From Myrmaecium sp. VS I D KN 1 (taxonomy: Eukaryota; Ascomycota; Dothideomycetes; Valsariales; Valsariaceae): a stretch of DNA of 64,000 nucleotides. Position 1 is the stretch's first letter, and the number at the start of each line of letters is the position of its first letter. The translations under genes were made by a program, and so were the position numbers. Location of the stretch: the NCBI GenBank assembly GCA_019775845.1, contig JADQAV010000029.1, positions 1 through 64,000 on the forward strand, written 5' to 3'. Below the pieces are notes generated by a model. It did not search any database. It saw only the letters and a list, made by a program, of their open reading frames with translations, and was not told the DNA's origin. Positions 9,998 to 22,345 of this stretch are shown piece by piece.

Positions 9998-12864
9998 TTT
10001 CGCTTTCGATTCCGGGGTTGGAGGGGAATAGGCTGATGGATGATGATGCGCTGTGAAGATGATGTGTATAGAGGGTTCAGACATGCTCTTTATATCCTCC
10101 GCCACAAAGCATAGATACTATCGTGCGTTACCCATTCAGACCGCAACATCCCATGCACCGACCGCAGGGCTGACCGGGACCCCACTGTTGTGGGGTAGCA
10201 CGCACATGTCACATATGCAGGGCTGGCGGTGTGGGGAAAGAGCAAGAGAGAGACCACGTTGCGGTGAGCTGCTCTTTTTCCTTCCTCGTCTACCACGTCG
10301 GTCCTTTTGGGGACTTCATGCTAGATACCCGAGCACGTTTTGACGATGAGGCTGTGACGATTACCGGAAGAGGTTGTGATTCTGCCTTGTGTCCCGAGCT
10401 CATGGACAGCCGCCCCTGACAACTCACAGTGGTAGGTACAGTATCGTGTCCAGGTGTGGGGAGGGGAGGTCATAGCGTGGTGACCCACCGGCGAACGGAC
10501 ACCGTATACGATAATCGGGTCGGTGCTTTCCGTTGTGTTGGGAGGAGAATATCAATGTTTCTACCGCTTCTTCCCATCTAGGTAGTCTTTCTTTCTAGAT
10601 ACGCGGCCGATCACTCCGCTCTTCACTTTCCACCGCCCCCTTACTCTGGTTCTCCTCTCGTCCGACCCGTCACTGTGGAAACCAGCCAGCTGGCACGAGG
10701 AGAGACTCTCGGTGCGGTTATAGCTGTTGTAGATCAATTATACCTTCCGACTGCAACTAGGGTTGGTAGCACAATGTGCACTCTGAATACTAGAGCAAGC
10801 TGAAGTGTAGATCTACACCATCCGCCTCACTCTAACAACTAAGCTTTCTGCACGCCGTTCCGCTGGGCGTTGCTCCGGTAGTAGAATTTACCTACCTTGT
10901 TGTCCATCTAGGACATGCGTTTGACATCCGCTGCTTGACGACCGTAGTGATCCGTCGATATGAATAGGCAGAATGCAGAGGCGGGGATACAGAAGGGATA
11001 CCGATGTGATTGATGTTTCGGACCGATACCGAAGGGGACATTGCTGGCCGTTGTGGCTTTGTTGGTAAGATATGCGCTCATGAAGGGCAGATGTGATGGG
11101 ATGTAACGGCAACAAAGCAAGTCACGTATCAACGTCAATTGTCCTGCTTTGCTGGCTATCAACGCAGCTAAATCTGTTAGTTGATGTTGTCATGTACCAT
11201 GTCACTTCGCTTGATGCTGTCTCTGAGGACCAGACATATCATCGTTTGGGTCAGTATTGAATCTCTATATATGTCTTCTGCAATGACTATACCCGCATGA
11301 TCTACCTTCGAGGGCTTTGGATTAGATCTTCAGAAGGTCACAAAGGGATTCTTGTTTTCTACTGCAGTCGCCTCAGGCAACCGTGTAATACGCTTCATCA
11401 TGTCCATATGCGCCTCGCATGTACGTAGCTGCACGGAACTGTCGGTACACAGATTTAGCAATTTTTCCTCTTGACTGGTGCATGCGTTGGAACTGCCATG
11501 CTGTTACAGCAATCAGTAAAGGTGATTTACCTAAAGGCTCAATAGGCACGCTATCGCTGCTAGTCTATGAAAGCATACGCCGATTTTCGGGAACAGTATC
11601 AAGGACAGAATATTAACGTTAAATCAAACATTCCATATTCCTTCTCAGATATTTCGGGCCATGATCGACAGAAAGGGACCGGGGGCCGCATTACCGCAAC
11701 TTAAACAGATACCTTATCTCTTATTATTTCTTTTAGACAAAGCTAGTCTTCCGCCTGAAGATAACCCTAGAAACAATAGTAATACAGGTGCGGCGGCAAG
11801 AAGTCCGACGTATGAAACCTTGGCTCCAAGCTCTCCTCCATGCGTCTGATCCTGCCCTTGTATTAATAGTACCGCTATGCCGGTTTGATAGGAGTCTATA
11901 TCAACACTCTAGACGCTAGGAGTATCTTCTTCCTCTTCTACTTCCTCTTCCTCTTCTACCTCACTCTCTAACGCCTGTCTCCTTTCTACACAGTATCTAT
12001 AAGGAGAAGGGGTGTATAATCATAATTCACTTTCTTATCTCTATCCTTAAAGACGATCTGGCGTGCGTTACTTTACTCGCATATTATCAGTCGCAGTGCT
12101 TCCGCCATATCTTGCGGCCAATGTTTTTCGTATCTATGTTGAACCTCCTACTACTTACACCTCCGTCCTTTTAATCATCCGGCTCACGCCGCTCGCGCTT
12201 TTCAGGTTGTCGCTTATACCTACACAACAATAGAGTCGGAAAGGCGAGAAACCCAAGGATAGCTCCACCCCTGAGACCGGGCACCAGAAAACAATAAATC
12301 CTGAGTATCTCTCCAGCAGTTATCCTATCACCCTCCCTCCTTCCGCCGCCCACGCTTTACATTAAGCCCTTGCTCGCAAACGCTGGGGACCCAGCACCTA
12401 AGGACGTCGGGTGGTTCATTCTGTTCTCCACTCTCCTTTAAACGGCGTTTTCTCTCTTTTCTTTCTTTCTTTCTTTCCTTCTTTTTTCGTTTTCCTTGTT
12501 TTTCTTTTTTCTTTTTTTTTTTTTTTTTTTTTATATCTTGAACATACCTATCCACATCTTTACTATCTATTTGCCAACTATAGCCTCTTGACATTCAACC
12601 ATCGCAAATCGCGCTCATCCGCATTACCCTCTCCAAGCTGTTGTGAGCGGCAGTAGATGGTTGAGAAAGTATACGACTAATCAAAATAAGAGTACCGCTC
12701 CGGCTGTTTATTCTGTTTATTCTCCTTGCTGGATATAATTAGTGGTCCGTGCGGAGACTAAAAATAACTAACGAGGTGTGGGACCGACCCTCCTCCCTTT
12801 TGCTCCCGTCTACAGCTACTCCTATCCCCGTGCCATCTCCACTAGGAGAACATTGTTATACAGC
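9998..12864. other. Gene-poor stretch, no supported gene
   Basis: Nearly 2.9 kb without a domain-bearing frame on either strand. 11,650-12,350 looks like worn coding-type sequence but I could not match it to a family. A pyrimidine tract runs from about 12,430 to 12,532 and ends in a run of 21 T (12512-12532). The upstream region of the AIM9-type gene must lie at its right end. Confidence 0.5.
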
Positions 12865-14668
12865 ATGGCCAACATAATGCGCCTGTTTCGAAAAAGCCGT
12901 GCCCATATCATCCCAATGAAGCGAAACCTATCCATCACTTGCCGTGGTACCTAACCTGTGTTCAATATTTCGTGGAGCAATTGCTAAGCGCCCGTCCCCT
13001 CAGGAAAATCTATTGGATCGGACGAGTTGTATCGGTATAGCAACGGCCACTTCCTCGTCGACGAGGCAGAGCAATGCGCAAAGCGTTTTGTCAAATTTGA
13101 CGTCGCGCGACATTGCGACGTGGCCGCTCAAGCAGGCGGATCAGCGTCAGCCGTCGCGTCCATCGAAGATGGAAGGCGGTTTCAGCAAAGCTCTGCTGCT
13201 GAGAAAGGAAGACGGTATGGAAATGATCGCGAAGATCCCGTGCCCAAATGCTGGACCTCCTCATTTGACAACAGCTTCCGAAGTGGCGGTGTTGCAATTT
13301 GGTGAGTTTAAAAGCCAGTTCCGCCGACCAGGCGATTGACCCAACCCCTAGTGAAACAGCACACGGAGATACCGGTGCCTGGGGTCCTGGCCTGGAACTC
13401 AGACCAGTCCAATGAAGTCGGCGCAGAATACATCATCATGGAGAAAGCCACGGGCGTTCAACTTTTCAAGGTTTGGAGTGACATGGACGAATCGCATCGA
13501 TTGGCCTTGATCGAACAGCTGGTGAAATACGAAAGCCAGCTGGCAGATATTCGTTTCCCAGCTCGCGGGCATCTTTACCTCCGCCCGTCCATTGCTAATA
13601 GCTCGAGTTGTGACCTTGACTCCAGTTTTGATCGTTCTTCTTCGTTTTGTATCGGACCTTCCTGTGATCGGTCCTGGCTTCTGCCAGCAAGGAAAGAGAA
13701 TGAAGACACGCCTGACAGCGGACCCTGTAGGCCTCCCTTAACCGCACGGCCAGTGCAGAATGCTAAAGTATCTGGTAGGGGTTTCTTTGGCAGACTTCGG
13801 CATCGCCCTGGCGAGAAGAGAAATCTTCCGTGTTCTGCACACTCCTGAGCCTGTGACTTCGATGATCCGTCATGGTACCACCGACGAACTGGTCTCGTTG
13901 CTGCAAAAGGCGATCGAGGTGATGAATCTACTCGAGACCAACGATGCGTTCCGGAAGTACGGCCGGCCGACCTTGTGGCACACCGACCTCCACATGGGTA
14001 ACATCTTCGTCTCCGAAGCGGACCATTCCCAGATCGTCTCAATCATCGACTGGCAATCCATCTCCGTATCGCCCCTGTTTCTACAGGCCCGCTGGCCCGA
14101 GTTCCTGCGCCCGCCGAGCAATTACCCGGAAGGTTTTGTGAAGCCAGAGCTGCCAGCCAACTTCGATGAGTTGGACTCCGACGAGAAGGAGATGGCGAGG
14201 TTTGAACTGAAGAAGGCGACGCATGCCAAGGCATACGAGGTCCGCACCTTTCTGGATAACAAGGACGCCCATCATGCGCGAAATATTCCGGAGGTCTTCC
14301 GCGCGCTCTTCATTCGCTGCGGGCAGGTGTGGGAAGAAGGTAGCGTGCCTCTCCGCGCATGCTTGATCGAGATCTTCCGACGCTGGTCGGACTTGGGGCT
14401 CCGTGGCAAATGCCCCTATACCTTCACCACGGAGGAAATAGAGGCGCACGAGACTCAGTTCCGAGAATATCGGGAGTGGCATGGTGTTCACGAATTCGCA
14501 AGGGAGTATTTAGACACAGATGCAGAAGGTTGGATCTCACCGGAGTTGGACTTTGAAGAACAGCGCCAGCGTAACAAGGCACTGTTCGAGCTTTGGCACA
14601 GCCAGATGGCTTCAGACAAGCCTCGTGAGCTAGCCCTGCGGATGTGGCCGTTCCCTGAAAGTCTATAG
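12865..14668 (+). CDS. AIM9-type phosphotransferase-like protein (apparent frameshift)
   Basis: About 540 residues in four exons: 12865-12946, 13004-13301, 13352-13726, 13794-14668 (introns 57, 50 and 67 nt). The N-terminus MANIMRLFRKSRAH is basic and amphipathic, like a mitochondrial presequence. Then come DELYRYSNGHFLVDE, the nucleotide-loop type MEGGFSKALLLRKEDG with IAKIPCP, TASEVAVLQF-VKQHTEIPVP, the Brenner motif LWHTDLHMGNIF and IIDWQ. These are the marks of the APH/choline-kinase fold in the 'altered inheritance of mitochondria 9' family; catalytic activity is not established for it. In exon 2 the frame changes near 13165: VASIE is in one frame, KMEGGFS in the next, as if two bases were missing. 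A 49-nt intron with donor GTGGCC could hide it but would delete a conserved stretch. Either a sequence error or a young loss of function. Confidence 0.8.
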
Positions 14669-15142
14669 TGTATGTACAATACTTTCTCGTCCCGTGCAGG
14701 TACACAGTTCTCCAATAAAATTAGTCTGTAGACAGAATGAACATGTTGGGCTCCGCCTCTGGCAGCCCATTCATCTACATTTCTTCACTAGCCATGATTA
14801 TTGGAGTTGATGAGAGTGCATGGCCTAGAGAGTGTCTGCGAAGACGTATAACGCGTCCACCCCTCCAATACTCCAGCGATCCATAGCTACATTGACATGA
14901 CGACGGGTTCTCTCAACTACACTAGACGCTTCCTCTTGACATGCACCCAAGCTGTTTTGACCGCATTTCCAGGCTCTGAAACCTATCCTACACCATTCTG
15001 TCGACCTAGGGCAGCACATGAGGAGCCCGATGGAGACGGGTAAGACACAAATTCTCCAAGTAGCCCTGGGTGGCTACGTGCCTGTTCGGGATGGATCAGC
15101 GTACGAGTTTGTCGAAAAGGGCGTTCGGAAATACCAGGCTCG
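14669..15142. other. Intergenic, nothing recognised
   Basis: Convergent 3' flanks of the AIM9-type gene (plus) and the small broken gene (minus). Short frames only. Confidence 0.5.
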
Positions 15143-15483
15143 TTAAAGCAACTTGTCCTTGGCCTGGGAGCTCAAGGAGCTCCATAGGGTTCTCACCGCC
15201 TCCTCCTGCTTGTCCTCCGGGGTGTTCTCGTCAATCGTGCCGACGGCCAAGTTAGCATGGGTTCCGTGCTTCGACCTGAAAGCCTTCAACGCTTCATTCT
15301 TAGCCTGTGTGTTGTCTCCCCTTTGATACTTTCACCGGCATCGAGCCGCATTTGGGCGGTTGCATCGTTATTCTTCGCTTGGGCAGGCAGGATGCGTTTG
15401 CCTGGGGTTTGTTTGGCAAACAGTGTCCTCCAATTGTTCTGCTGGAAAAGGAGCTCTTCGAAACCTTTGAGAACCTTGGACAT
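15143..15483 (-). pseudogene. Small hypothetical gene with a frameshift
   Basis: The minus strand starts well at 15483 with MSKVLKGFEELLFQQNNWR and runs in one frame to about 15310; a second frame then carries GDNTQAKNEALKAFRSKHG, VGTIDENTPEDKQEEAV and ends SSQAKDKLL at 15143. The two parts look like one soluble helical protein of about 113 residues with a break near 15310-15325 (length 341 bases, two more than a multiple of three). I found no GT-AG intron of usable size that would join them. Family not recognised. Confidence 0.5.
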
Positions 15484-16863
15484 GGTTGCAGGAGAATGAA
15501 AGATGAAGGAAAACGGTAGCCTTTAGTTGAGTGAAGTCGGTTTCTGGTCTGTTCTAATGTGTTCTGGAGTAGCAAAACCCGCAAGTGAAGAGGAGAGGGC
15601 ATTCTTATACGCAAAGACTATAGGCGGCCTTCTGATGCCAGAAGGAGAGGAGATACCCCGTCGTCGCCTCGGTATCTATTCGGCGCAGACGCATAGAGCT
15701 TGTCAACCAGTGATTTTCTCTTGAAGGTTACAAAGTAGATGCCTAAGACGATTGATCGAAAGCGCCTGTAGGACGGTGCTCTCACTACCCTTGACATTGA
15801 GTCGTCCTGCGCGGCTACAGCTCGGGGACAATGGCCACCCCCGGTGGCCAACACCAAGGTAAGCGCTGCTGTGCCTCAAAGGCCCACACCACATATTCCC
15901 GTCTATCGGAGCTTGCCCCTAAGTTTCAGCTACCTGCAAAGAATGCTGAGAATAGAAGATTTATGCTGATATCAGGCGAGGACGGTACTCGCGCGTCTCT
16001 TGGGCGGCTATTTTCGACGTATCGCAGCCAGCGCCGCCACCTCCAGGCTTCTGACGGCGACCTTGACGCTTAGCGTTCTGCGGGCATTTTTCAAGATCAA
16101 TTGAGCAAGCCGGGGCTTGGTTCTCGTGAGCTACACTGTTCTTACAGCGTTCGTCTCCCACCATCGATAATCCCTGTTATCTAATCACTGGCAGAACGTG
16201 ATGTTAGGAAACCTCTATCTGGATCCACGACCTTATGTAGAAGCGCCTACCCGCATTTCCGACCGAAATACTTAGCCGCGGTGTATGATGCAACCTGCTT
16301 AAATATTCCAACGATAAAGAGGACTTTGTACATCATAGACATGACCCTAAACCCTCCGCCCCAGGATGTACATACATATCCTTCCTCTGGTTATTCCGAG
16401 AGTTATGTCGGCACTCACTTCAGTGCCTAGCCTTCTGCAGCTCCCTCCATCCGCCGCAGATCTGTCTTGAAGTTCCAGTTCGGCGATCTTGAAAAGCGAC
16501 CGTACCCAACACTCTACGTCGGGCTCTAGGCCGATTTGCGACAGGAAGGTGGGGGAAGGCAATTCTGTCTCATAGCTACCTTTGGTCACTGTAGGACTCA
16601 GGAAGGCTTTGAAAGGGATTGTCGATATATCCATAAGGGTCCTTGCCCGTTAATGGTCGGAAGAGAACCGCTTGGAGACGGCCTGGTGTGTTGAGTAACA
16701 CACATAGCAGAGTAAGGCAGGACAACATATACAATTGGTAGTCCGAATGGCTTTAGAGAGTGAACCGCGCCGTAGAAACTAGTAGAGATATGGAGTACTG
16801 TACGAATAGCTGTTATATACTTTCCTAGGCATAGTTCGCTGGATTACATTAGATCAGGTAAGA
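15484..16863. other. Intergenic, no supported gene
   Basis: A few frames of 60-95 codons exist, for example minus 16634-16347 starting MDISTIPFKAF and minus 16164-15961 with spaced cysteines, but none shows a domain or splices into a longer product. They could be worn gene fragments. Confidence 0.4.
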
Positions 16864-17766
16864 TTATCTCGCTTCACTCTCTAACCTCTTAATCTCAGCA
16901 AGCGCCTCCTCCACCACCCTTCCCGTTTCCTCCTCCGCCCACACCCGTCCCCGACACCCGGTCAGTCCTGCCTTGCAACCCTCCCACGCCTGCCGCCGCT
17001 TCTCCGCCTCCGCCTCCTCCCACACCCCATGCGCATCCCCTCCCCGCCGCATATCCCCCACCAGCCGCTTGCCCGCCCACCGTACCCACAGACAGGCGGC
17101 CCGCACCGCGCCCTCCGACCCCGGCCCCGTACCCGCCGGCCCGAACGCGTAGTAAAACGCCGTCAGGGCCCAGCTGCTGAAGTCCAGCGCCGGCACGTCT
17201 GTGCCTGTCAGGCGGGCCACGAACGCCGTTAAACTCTCCCATCGCCGCACTTCAACGGGGGTGTGAGACGGATCGTTTGGATCTAGTTCCAACCCCCGGC
17301 GTCAGCATGTGATGAGTCGTGACGTTGTGAGATCAGGCTTCTCCTCACCATGCGCCCCCAACTCGTCCGCAAACGTATACCCGAACGTCGGCAGCCCCGC
17401 CCACACCACCCCGTTCTCATACACCACTGGGCCCCCCGTCGTCGGGTCCTCGAGCCGGATTGTCTGCAGTCGCAGCAGGAATGCAACCAGTGCCGCCTGC
17501 TCGCCCTCCTCCTCGGTGTCGTTGTCGGCGGGGAGCTGCTGTGCCCGCTCGACCACGCTGCAGGCCGTGTCGTAGAGCTGGTTTCCGAGAAGCTGCCGCG
17601 ACGGCAGCGCGGCAAGCGTGAGCTGGACGACGGCGCGAACGGCGTCGTCGCCGCTGGATAAGGTAAGGCTGCGGAGGATGTTGAATTCGGGTTTTTGCTC
17701 CAGCGCATGCTGCCACTTCGCTCGGTTGGCGCGCTCGATAGTGCGGTCACGGAGTGTTGGTGGCAT
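16864..17766 (-). CDS. DUF3632-like fungal protein
   Basis: A 278-residue all-helical protein in two exons (17766-17349 and 17282-16864; 66-nt intron, junction GAHDPNDPSHTP). Starts MPPTLRDRTIERANR. The second half has WESLTAFVARLTGTDVPALDFSSWAL followed by a helix-rich, Trp-containing region (AVRAACLWVRWAGKRL, GVWEEAEAEKRRQAWEG), which is the layout of the fungal DUF3632 family. No signal peptide or membrane span. The function of this family is unknown; it is expanded and patchy in filamentous ascomycetes. Codon use is GC-rich like the surrounding genes. Confidence 0.75.
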
Positions 17767-20574
17767 GGTTGGAAGGGGTGAGGATTGCGTGAGAACGGCA
17801 AGAGGCGAGTGCTGGATGTGTGGGTGAGGTGAGAAGGCGAGTTTTATGTTGAAAGATGTGGTTTTGCTGCCTGCTCGTGAAGTTGGAAGGCGGTGGCCGA
17901 AGAGAGCGATCGGCGAGGGCTGGCTAGGCAGACTGTTCGTATGTGTATGTATGTTGGTACCTTACTCTTCTGCACAGCCACGCTGGAGAAGCGGAGAGCG
18001 AATTGGGATCACATCTACATCACAGCCTCCTACGGAAGAGTGAAGGGAGTCAGCGCAACGGCGGTGGCCAAGCACTAGGAGTAGGATTGGGAGCAAGAGG
18101 AAAATAAAGCCGCAGCATGTATATTGTCAGCAAAACATTGTAACAATTTATCTCTCTCTACACATCGGCCGAGGGTGACCTCTTGTACGAGCTTTTTTTT
18201 ATTTCGTCCACTCTGTGCGACGTTGGTCGCTCGGGGCTTGTGTGATTCGTGTGAGATGATGTAGGAATACATATGAGGGGAGAGAACGGGGAAAGGCGGA
18301 GGAAGGCGGAGAGGAGATGGTGCATGAAAGCGTGTGAGTGTTGAGCCTGAGTGGAAGGGACAGTATGTATGTCCTGTATGAGTAGACAGGTGTTGGTGGT
18401 GTGGATGATAATGATTAAGCGCGCGGAGGTCGAGACGGGAGGGTTGCGAATGACGGCGTCTCCCTTCTGCCTCCTAAACTGCGCCCGTGGTTTCCGGAGA
18501 AGGATGATGGGGAGGATTGAACCCACGCTGGAGGGTTGTGGAGGTGGGAGGTGGAGGTGGATGTGGGATGTGGGATGGTGGGGGGATGCCGTGGGATTCC
18601 GTGTCAGCAAGCAAGCAAGCGTAACCGTGCGAGTACCTAGGAGCAAGTTGGCCCGCGGAGAGAGCGGAAGCGACCGGCAACCGGCACAGCGAGGCTAGAG
18701 GAACAGGCTCAAGGTAAGCTCAATGCCCATGCTCAAGCTTGCATCCTCTTCCTTCCTCCCCCGACTTCCCCGTATTCCCGTCTTCGGTTCGAAAGCGGAC
18801 GGATGTGGGTGAGAACCATCCATCCGCGCGCCCCGACGCAAGCACGGTAGGGTGAACGGCTCTCCCTCTCTCTATCGAGACTTGGCTGCGAAAAGGCGGA
18901 GGCCTTATGGATTATTCTCGTCCGAGTCTGCTCAAGAGCTTGGACATGATGAGCACTCTGCTCATACGAAAGGGGAGAGAGGGAGATAGGAACAAGTAAC
19001 TCCGGCGTAGATCGGCTGATCCAATAAAACCAAGCGCGTTGGGATAATTCGACTTATGCACTCATAACATATCGAGACGGGCTGACTGGTGGAGGGCCAA
19101 AGAACAAACAGTGCAAGATGATAGACAGTGCACGCACACTGTTGAGATATGCAGCGCTCATCATGCTCGGCAATCCTCCGAAGCCAGCTTCTGCCGGTCG
19201 AATCACAAGAGGCAGATAAACACGGAGGGACAGAGAATAATAGGAAAAGCGATGGACAAACGTTCAGCCGTGCATATGACGCACGAAGTAGCGTGACAGA
19301 ATTGACAGATGGTGGGTGAGATGGATAGTTAACGATGATGTTACATATCTTGCATTGCACATTTCATCCCTTCCTCTTCCCCACAAAGGTTCTTCCCCTT
19401 GGCACGAGGGTGTCAGATATCAATCAGTTCAGGCAGTAAGGTATCAAAACTAATACCACTCAGCCAAGCGACACCCATCTATTAAGTTTCCCATATATCA
19501 TCATTTTCTTATTTTATGAGCTCTATATAACCTCTAACCGACAATTCGGCGTCCTAAGGCGCGATTTGGCTTGGTGTTAGGGAATCATTCGGAGAAAAGG
19601 GAGAGGTTGGTGTGGTTGCCTTGATGCCTGAATTGGTTAATATCTGACACCCTCGTGCTGGGGTGGTGATTCTGCATTCTCGGGACTATCGACGTCATAG
19701 GTAACTCAAGAAGAAGCTCCGTGGTGTGCGTGAGGAGGTGTGGAGGATGTCTGGGGATGGAGGAGAAAAAGTGGACAGGCTTTTATTTCCATTTGCTGGG
19801 GGTTCGGGGCAGCTTCGGGGTATGGGGGAATGGACTGTGGGGTGGCACGGTGGGTTAAGGTGAGTTTTGCGGGTTTTGCGGGTTTTGCGGGTTTCGAAAT
19901 CATGTGGTTTTCGCTGAGGAGAGGTCGTGCTGGAGCGCGAGTGGGGTGTGGTGTTTCGGGGTTGGATGTCGGTAACGATGTTAACTAAGGAGGCGTGAGG
20001 AGGAAAGATTTCGGCATTACGAGTGGTAGATTATTGTTAACTATGTAAAACTTGCGAATGGAATAATATTCGACCTGAAAAGGAAATTTGCAAGCCCAAT
20101 CACGACGACAGGCATCATAAGCACCACCACTTCAGCTTATCCACCCCTACCGACGCGTAACGCTGATCCACACCCACTCGCCCACCCTCCAGCAACACCA
20201 CGACCCTCCACATCATCACCCCTCATATCCAAACCATCCTCGCGGAGCCCTCCCCTTCTCCACGGGGAAGGAAGAAAGCAAGAAAGCCAAACCTGCTTCG
20301 CACGTGTGTCTGACATCAGAACAGAAAGAAAGGAAGGGTCTTGACCTTGCCCCCCACGCCCAAGGTTTCCGACATCTCGGGGACAGTATGGGAGGAGGGA
20401 AGTGTGGGTGAGAAATGCGGAGAGGATGGGGGAAGAGCGGAGAGGAAGCAGAGCACGCTACTGCTCCGGGCGGAGGGCTTGGGGTTATATACTTTTATGC
20501 TCTGTTCACATCACTTCTCTTTCTCCTTTGTTTATGTTAATCTCTCCTCCTACTCCGTGATATCGAAAGTTAAT
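17767..20574. other. Gene-poor stretch with a MITE-like element
   Basis: No domain-bearing frame in 2.8 kb. The only structure found is the inverted-repeat element at 19402-19658. The sequence before the AT-rich island is ordinary GC content, so the change at about 20575 is abrupt. Confidence 0.5.
19402..19658. mobile_element. MITE-like element with 34-bp terminal inverted repeats
   Basis: Left arm 19402-19435 begins GCACGAGGGTGTCAGATAT and ends AGGCA. The reverse complement of 19625-19658 matches it at 31 of 34 positions; all three differences are transitions. Similarity fades out over the next 25 bases inward (AAGG...CAA). The 189-bp core has no coding capacity. Outside the arms I see no clear target-site duplication, so the superfamily is open; the size and structure are those of a non-autonomous DNA transposon. 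Confidence 0.72.
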
Positions 20575-22345
20575 TAAACGCCGGGCCGGGATAACCTTTT
20601 TCCGGTTAACTACCGATAATTAGCCGACGGGGGCCCTTAATACTATAGGATACTAGAGTAGCCCCTAATTAGGCCTATTACTACTTACTATTAAAAGCTA
20701 TATATAGGCCTAATTAAGTAATTATAATACCTTATTACTAGGATAGAAGATAGCTTAACAGCGTAGACCGTACGCCTATTATATATAAAGCTATTATTAT
20801 AGCTCTCCGGCTCTAGAGAGCGGATCTTATAGAAATTAAGCGCTAGATAGAGGTTAAATAATCTACTACTAGCTATATTTAGACTAATATAAGAGCTGCT
20901 ACAGAGCCTATAGTAGATAATATATATACTCTACTAACTTATATAGGTTTAAAAAGAGCTTTAAGTAAGCTAAAAAGAATAAAGCCTAGCTTTAATACGT
21001 TTAAATAGCTATATACTATAATAATTTAATACCGCTATCTACTCTAGAGTATTATAATTAGTAAAGCTTACTCGGGGGCTCTTAGCTCCTCGCTAGATTA
21101 CTAATATTACTAGGGACCCTTAGTACTAGAAGTAAGGTAATTAGTATTTAAAGCTTCTTTTACGCGTTAAGAAGCCTTATCTTATAAAGCTTCTTAAATA
21201 GTAATATTAAGTATTACTAGCGATACTATCGCTTACTTTATTAAATAGTTAATTTAGAAGCTATCTTTATTAGTATAGATAAGATTATAGTAGAATTTAG
21301 TAGTAATAAGTATATAGGCTAGTAGATCCTTCCTTTTATAGTAATCTTATAACCTTAAGTACTTCTTTTATATTAAAATTATATTCTAATTTAATACTTT
21401 TTAAGTACTTCAGGTTAAGTTATAATCCTATAAGAAGAAGATACTTATAAATTTACTTTAATTAACTATCCTATCTAGTTTATACTTATATAGTACTCTA
21501 CTACTTACTTAAAGCTTACTCTTAGTTTACTACGGCTTTTTACTATCTAGGAACCTAAATTAAAGCTTTATATTACTACTATTAAGCTAAGGTTCCTAGG
21601 ATACTAGAGTAGTAATATCTTAATAAGATTAATACTAAGATTAAGCTTTATAACGTAATAATTAAGGGTAGGAAGGGTAAGTAGAGGCTTAAGAAGCTTA
21701 AATAAGTATAGAAGATAGAGAAGATAGAGAGAAATAATAAGAAAGGAGGCTTTAATTATATCTAGTATTTATATAAGATATATAAGAAGCGATTATTTTC
21801 CTTTATAAAAGGCCTTAAGAAGATATATCTAGTAGGCCTATTATTATAACTAAGAATAACGTTACTCTCTATTATAAAGTAAGGAGGTATTATTAATACT
21901 AAATATAATAACTAGGTATTATCTTTAGCGATATATTAATATTATTACTTAATTTATACCTTATTAAGAGCTTCTTTAACGTCGAAAAGTACTTCCTTAA
22001 TAATTATAATATAAATAGTACTTTTAAGTAGGAAAAGGAATATATAAAGAAGATATTATAATATATTTAGTAAGAGGACCTAGTATTTAAGAGGATTCTA
22101 CTTAGGAAGACTTTTATAGAAGGCTACTATAAGCTAGCTTAATACTACCTTAATAATAGCGGCGGTAATAAGTATAATATATAATTCTTCTAATTCTTAC
22201 TTATTTTATATATAAATTAAAGAGCCTGTTTATTACGTTACTCTAGTATTATATACTAATATAGTAATAGGGCCTGATTTTAGTATTCTAGCACGTAATT
22301 TACCCTACTTAAATAACTTTTAATATTACGGAGTATGCGCAGCGA
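20575..22345. mobile_element. AT-rich RIP-degraded repeat remnant
   Basis: Both edges are sharp: GC-rich flanks give way to sequence dominated by TA, with CTAG, TTAAG and TATAT everywhere. CpA and TpG are almost absent over hundreds of bases while CpG and GpC survive, the pattern left by RIP (C to T at CpA). Stops are dense in all frames. Lysine-rich residual coding texture appears near 21650-21740 on the plus strand. GATACTAGAGTAG occurs at 20650-20662 and again near 21600, and a similar stretch in inverted order lies near 22240, hinting at terminal inverted repeats; low complexity makes this weak. The parent element family cannot be named. Old and thoroughly inactivated. Confidence 0.85.

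Noticed and set aside
12430-12532. Long pyrimidine and poly-T tract as a retroelement tail
   Set aside because: No coding remnant of a LINE and no target-site duplication are visible; simple sequence is the simplest reading.
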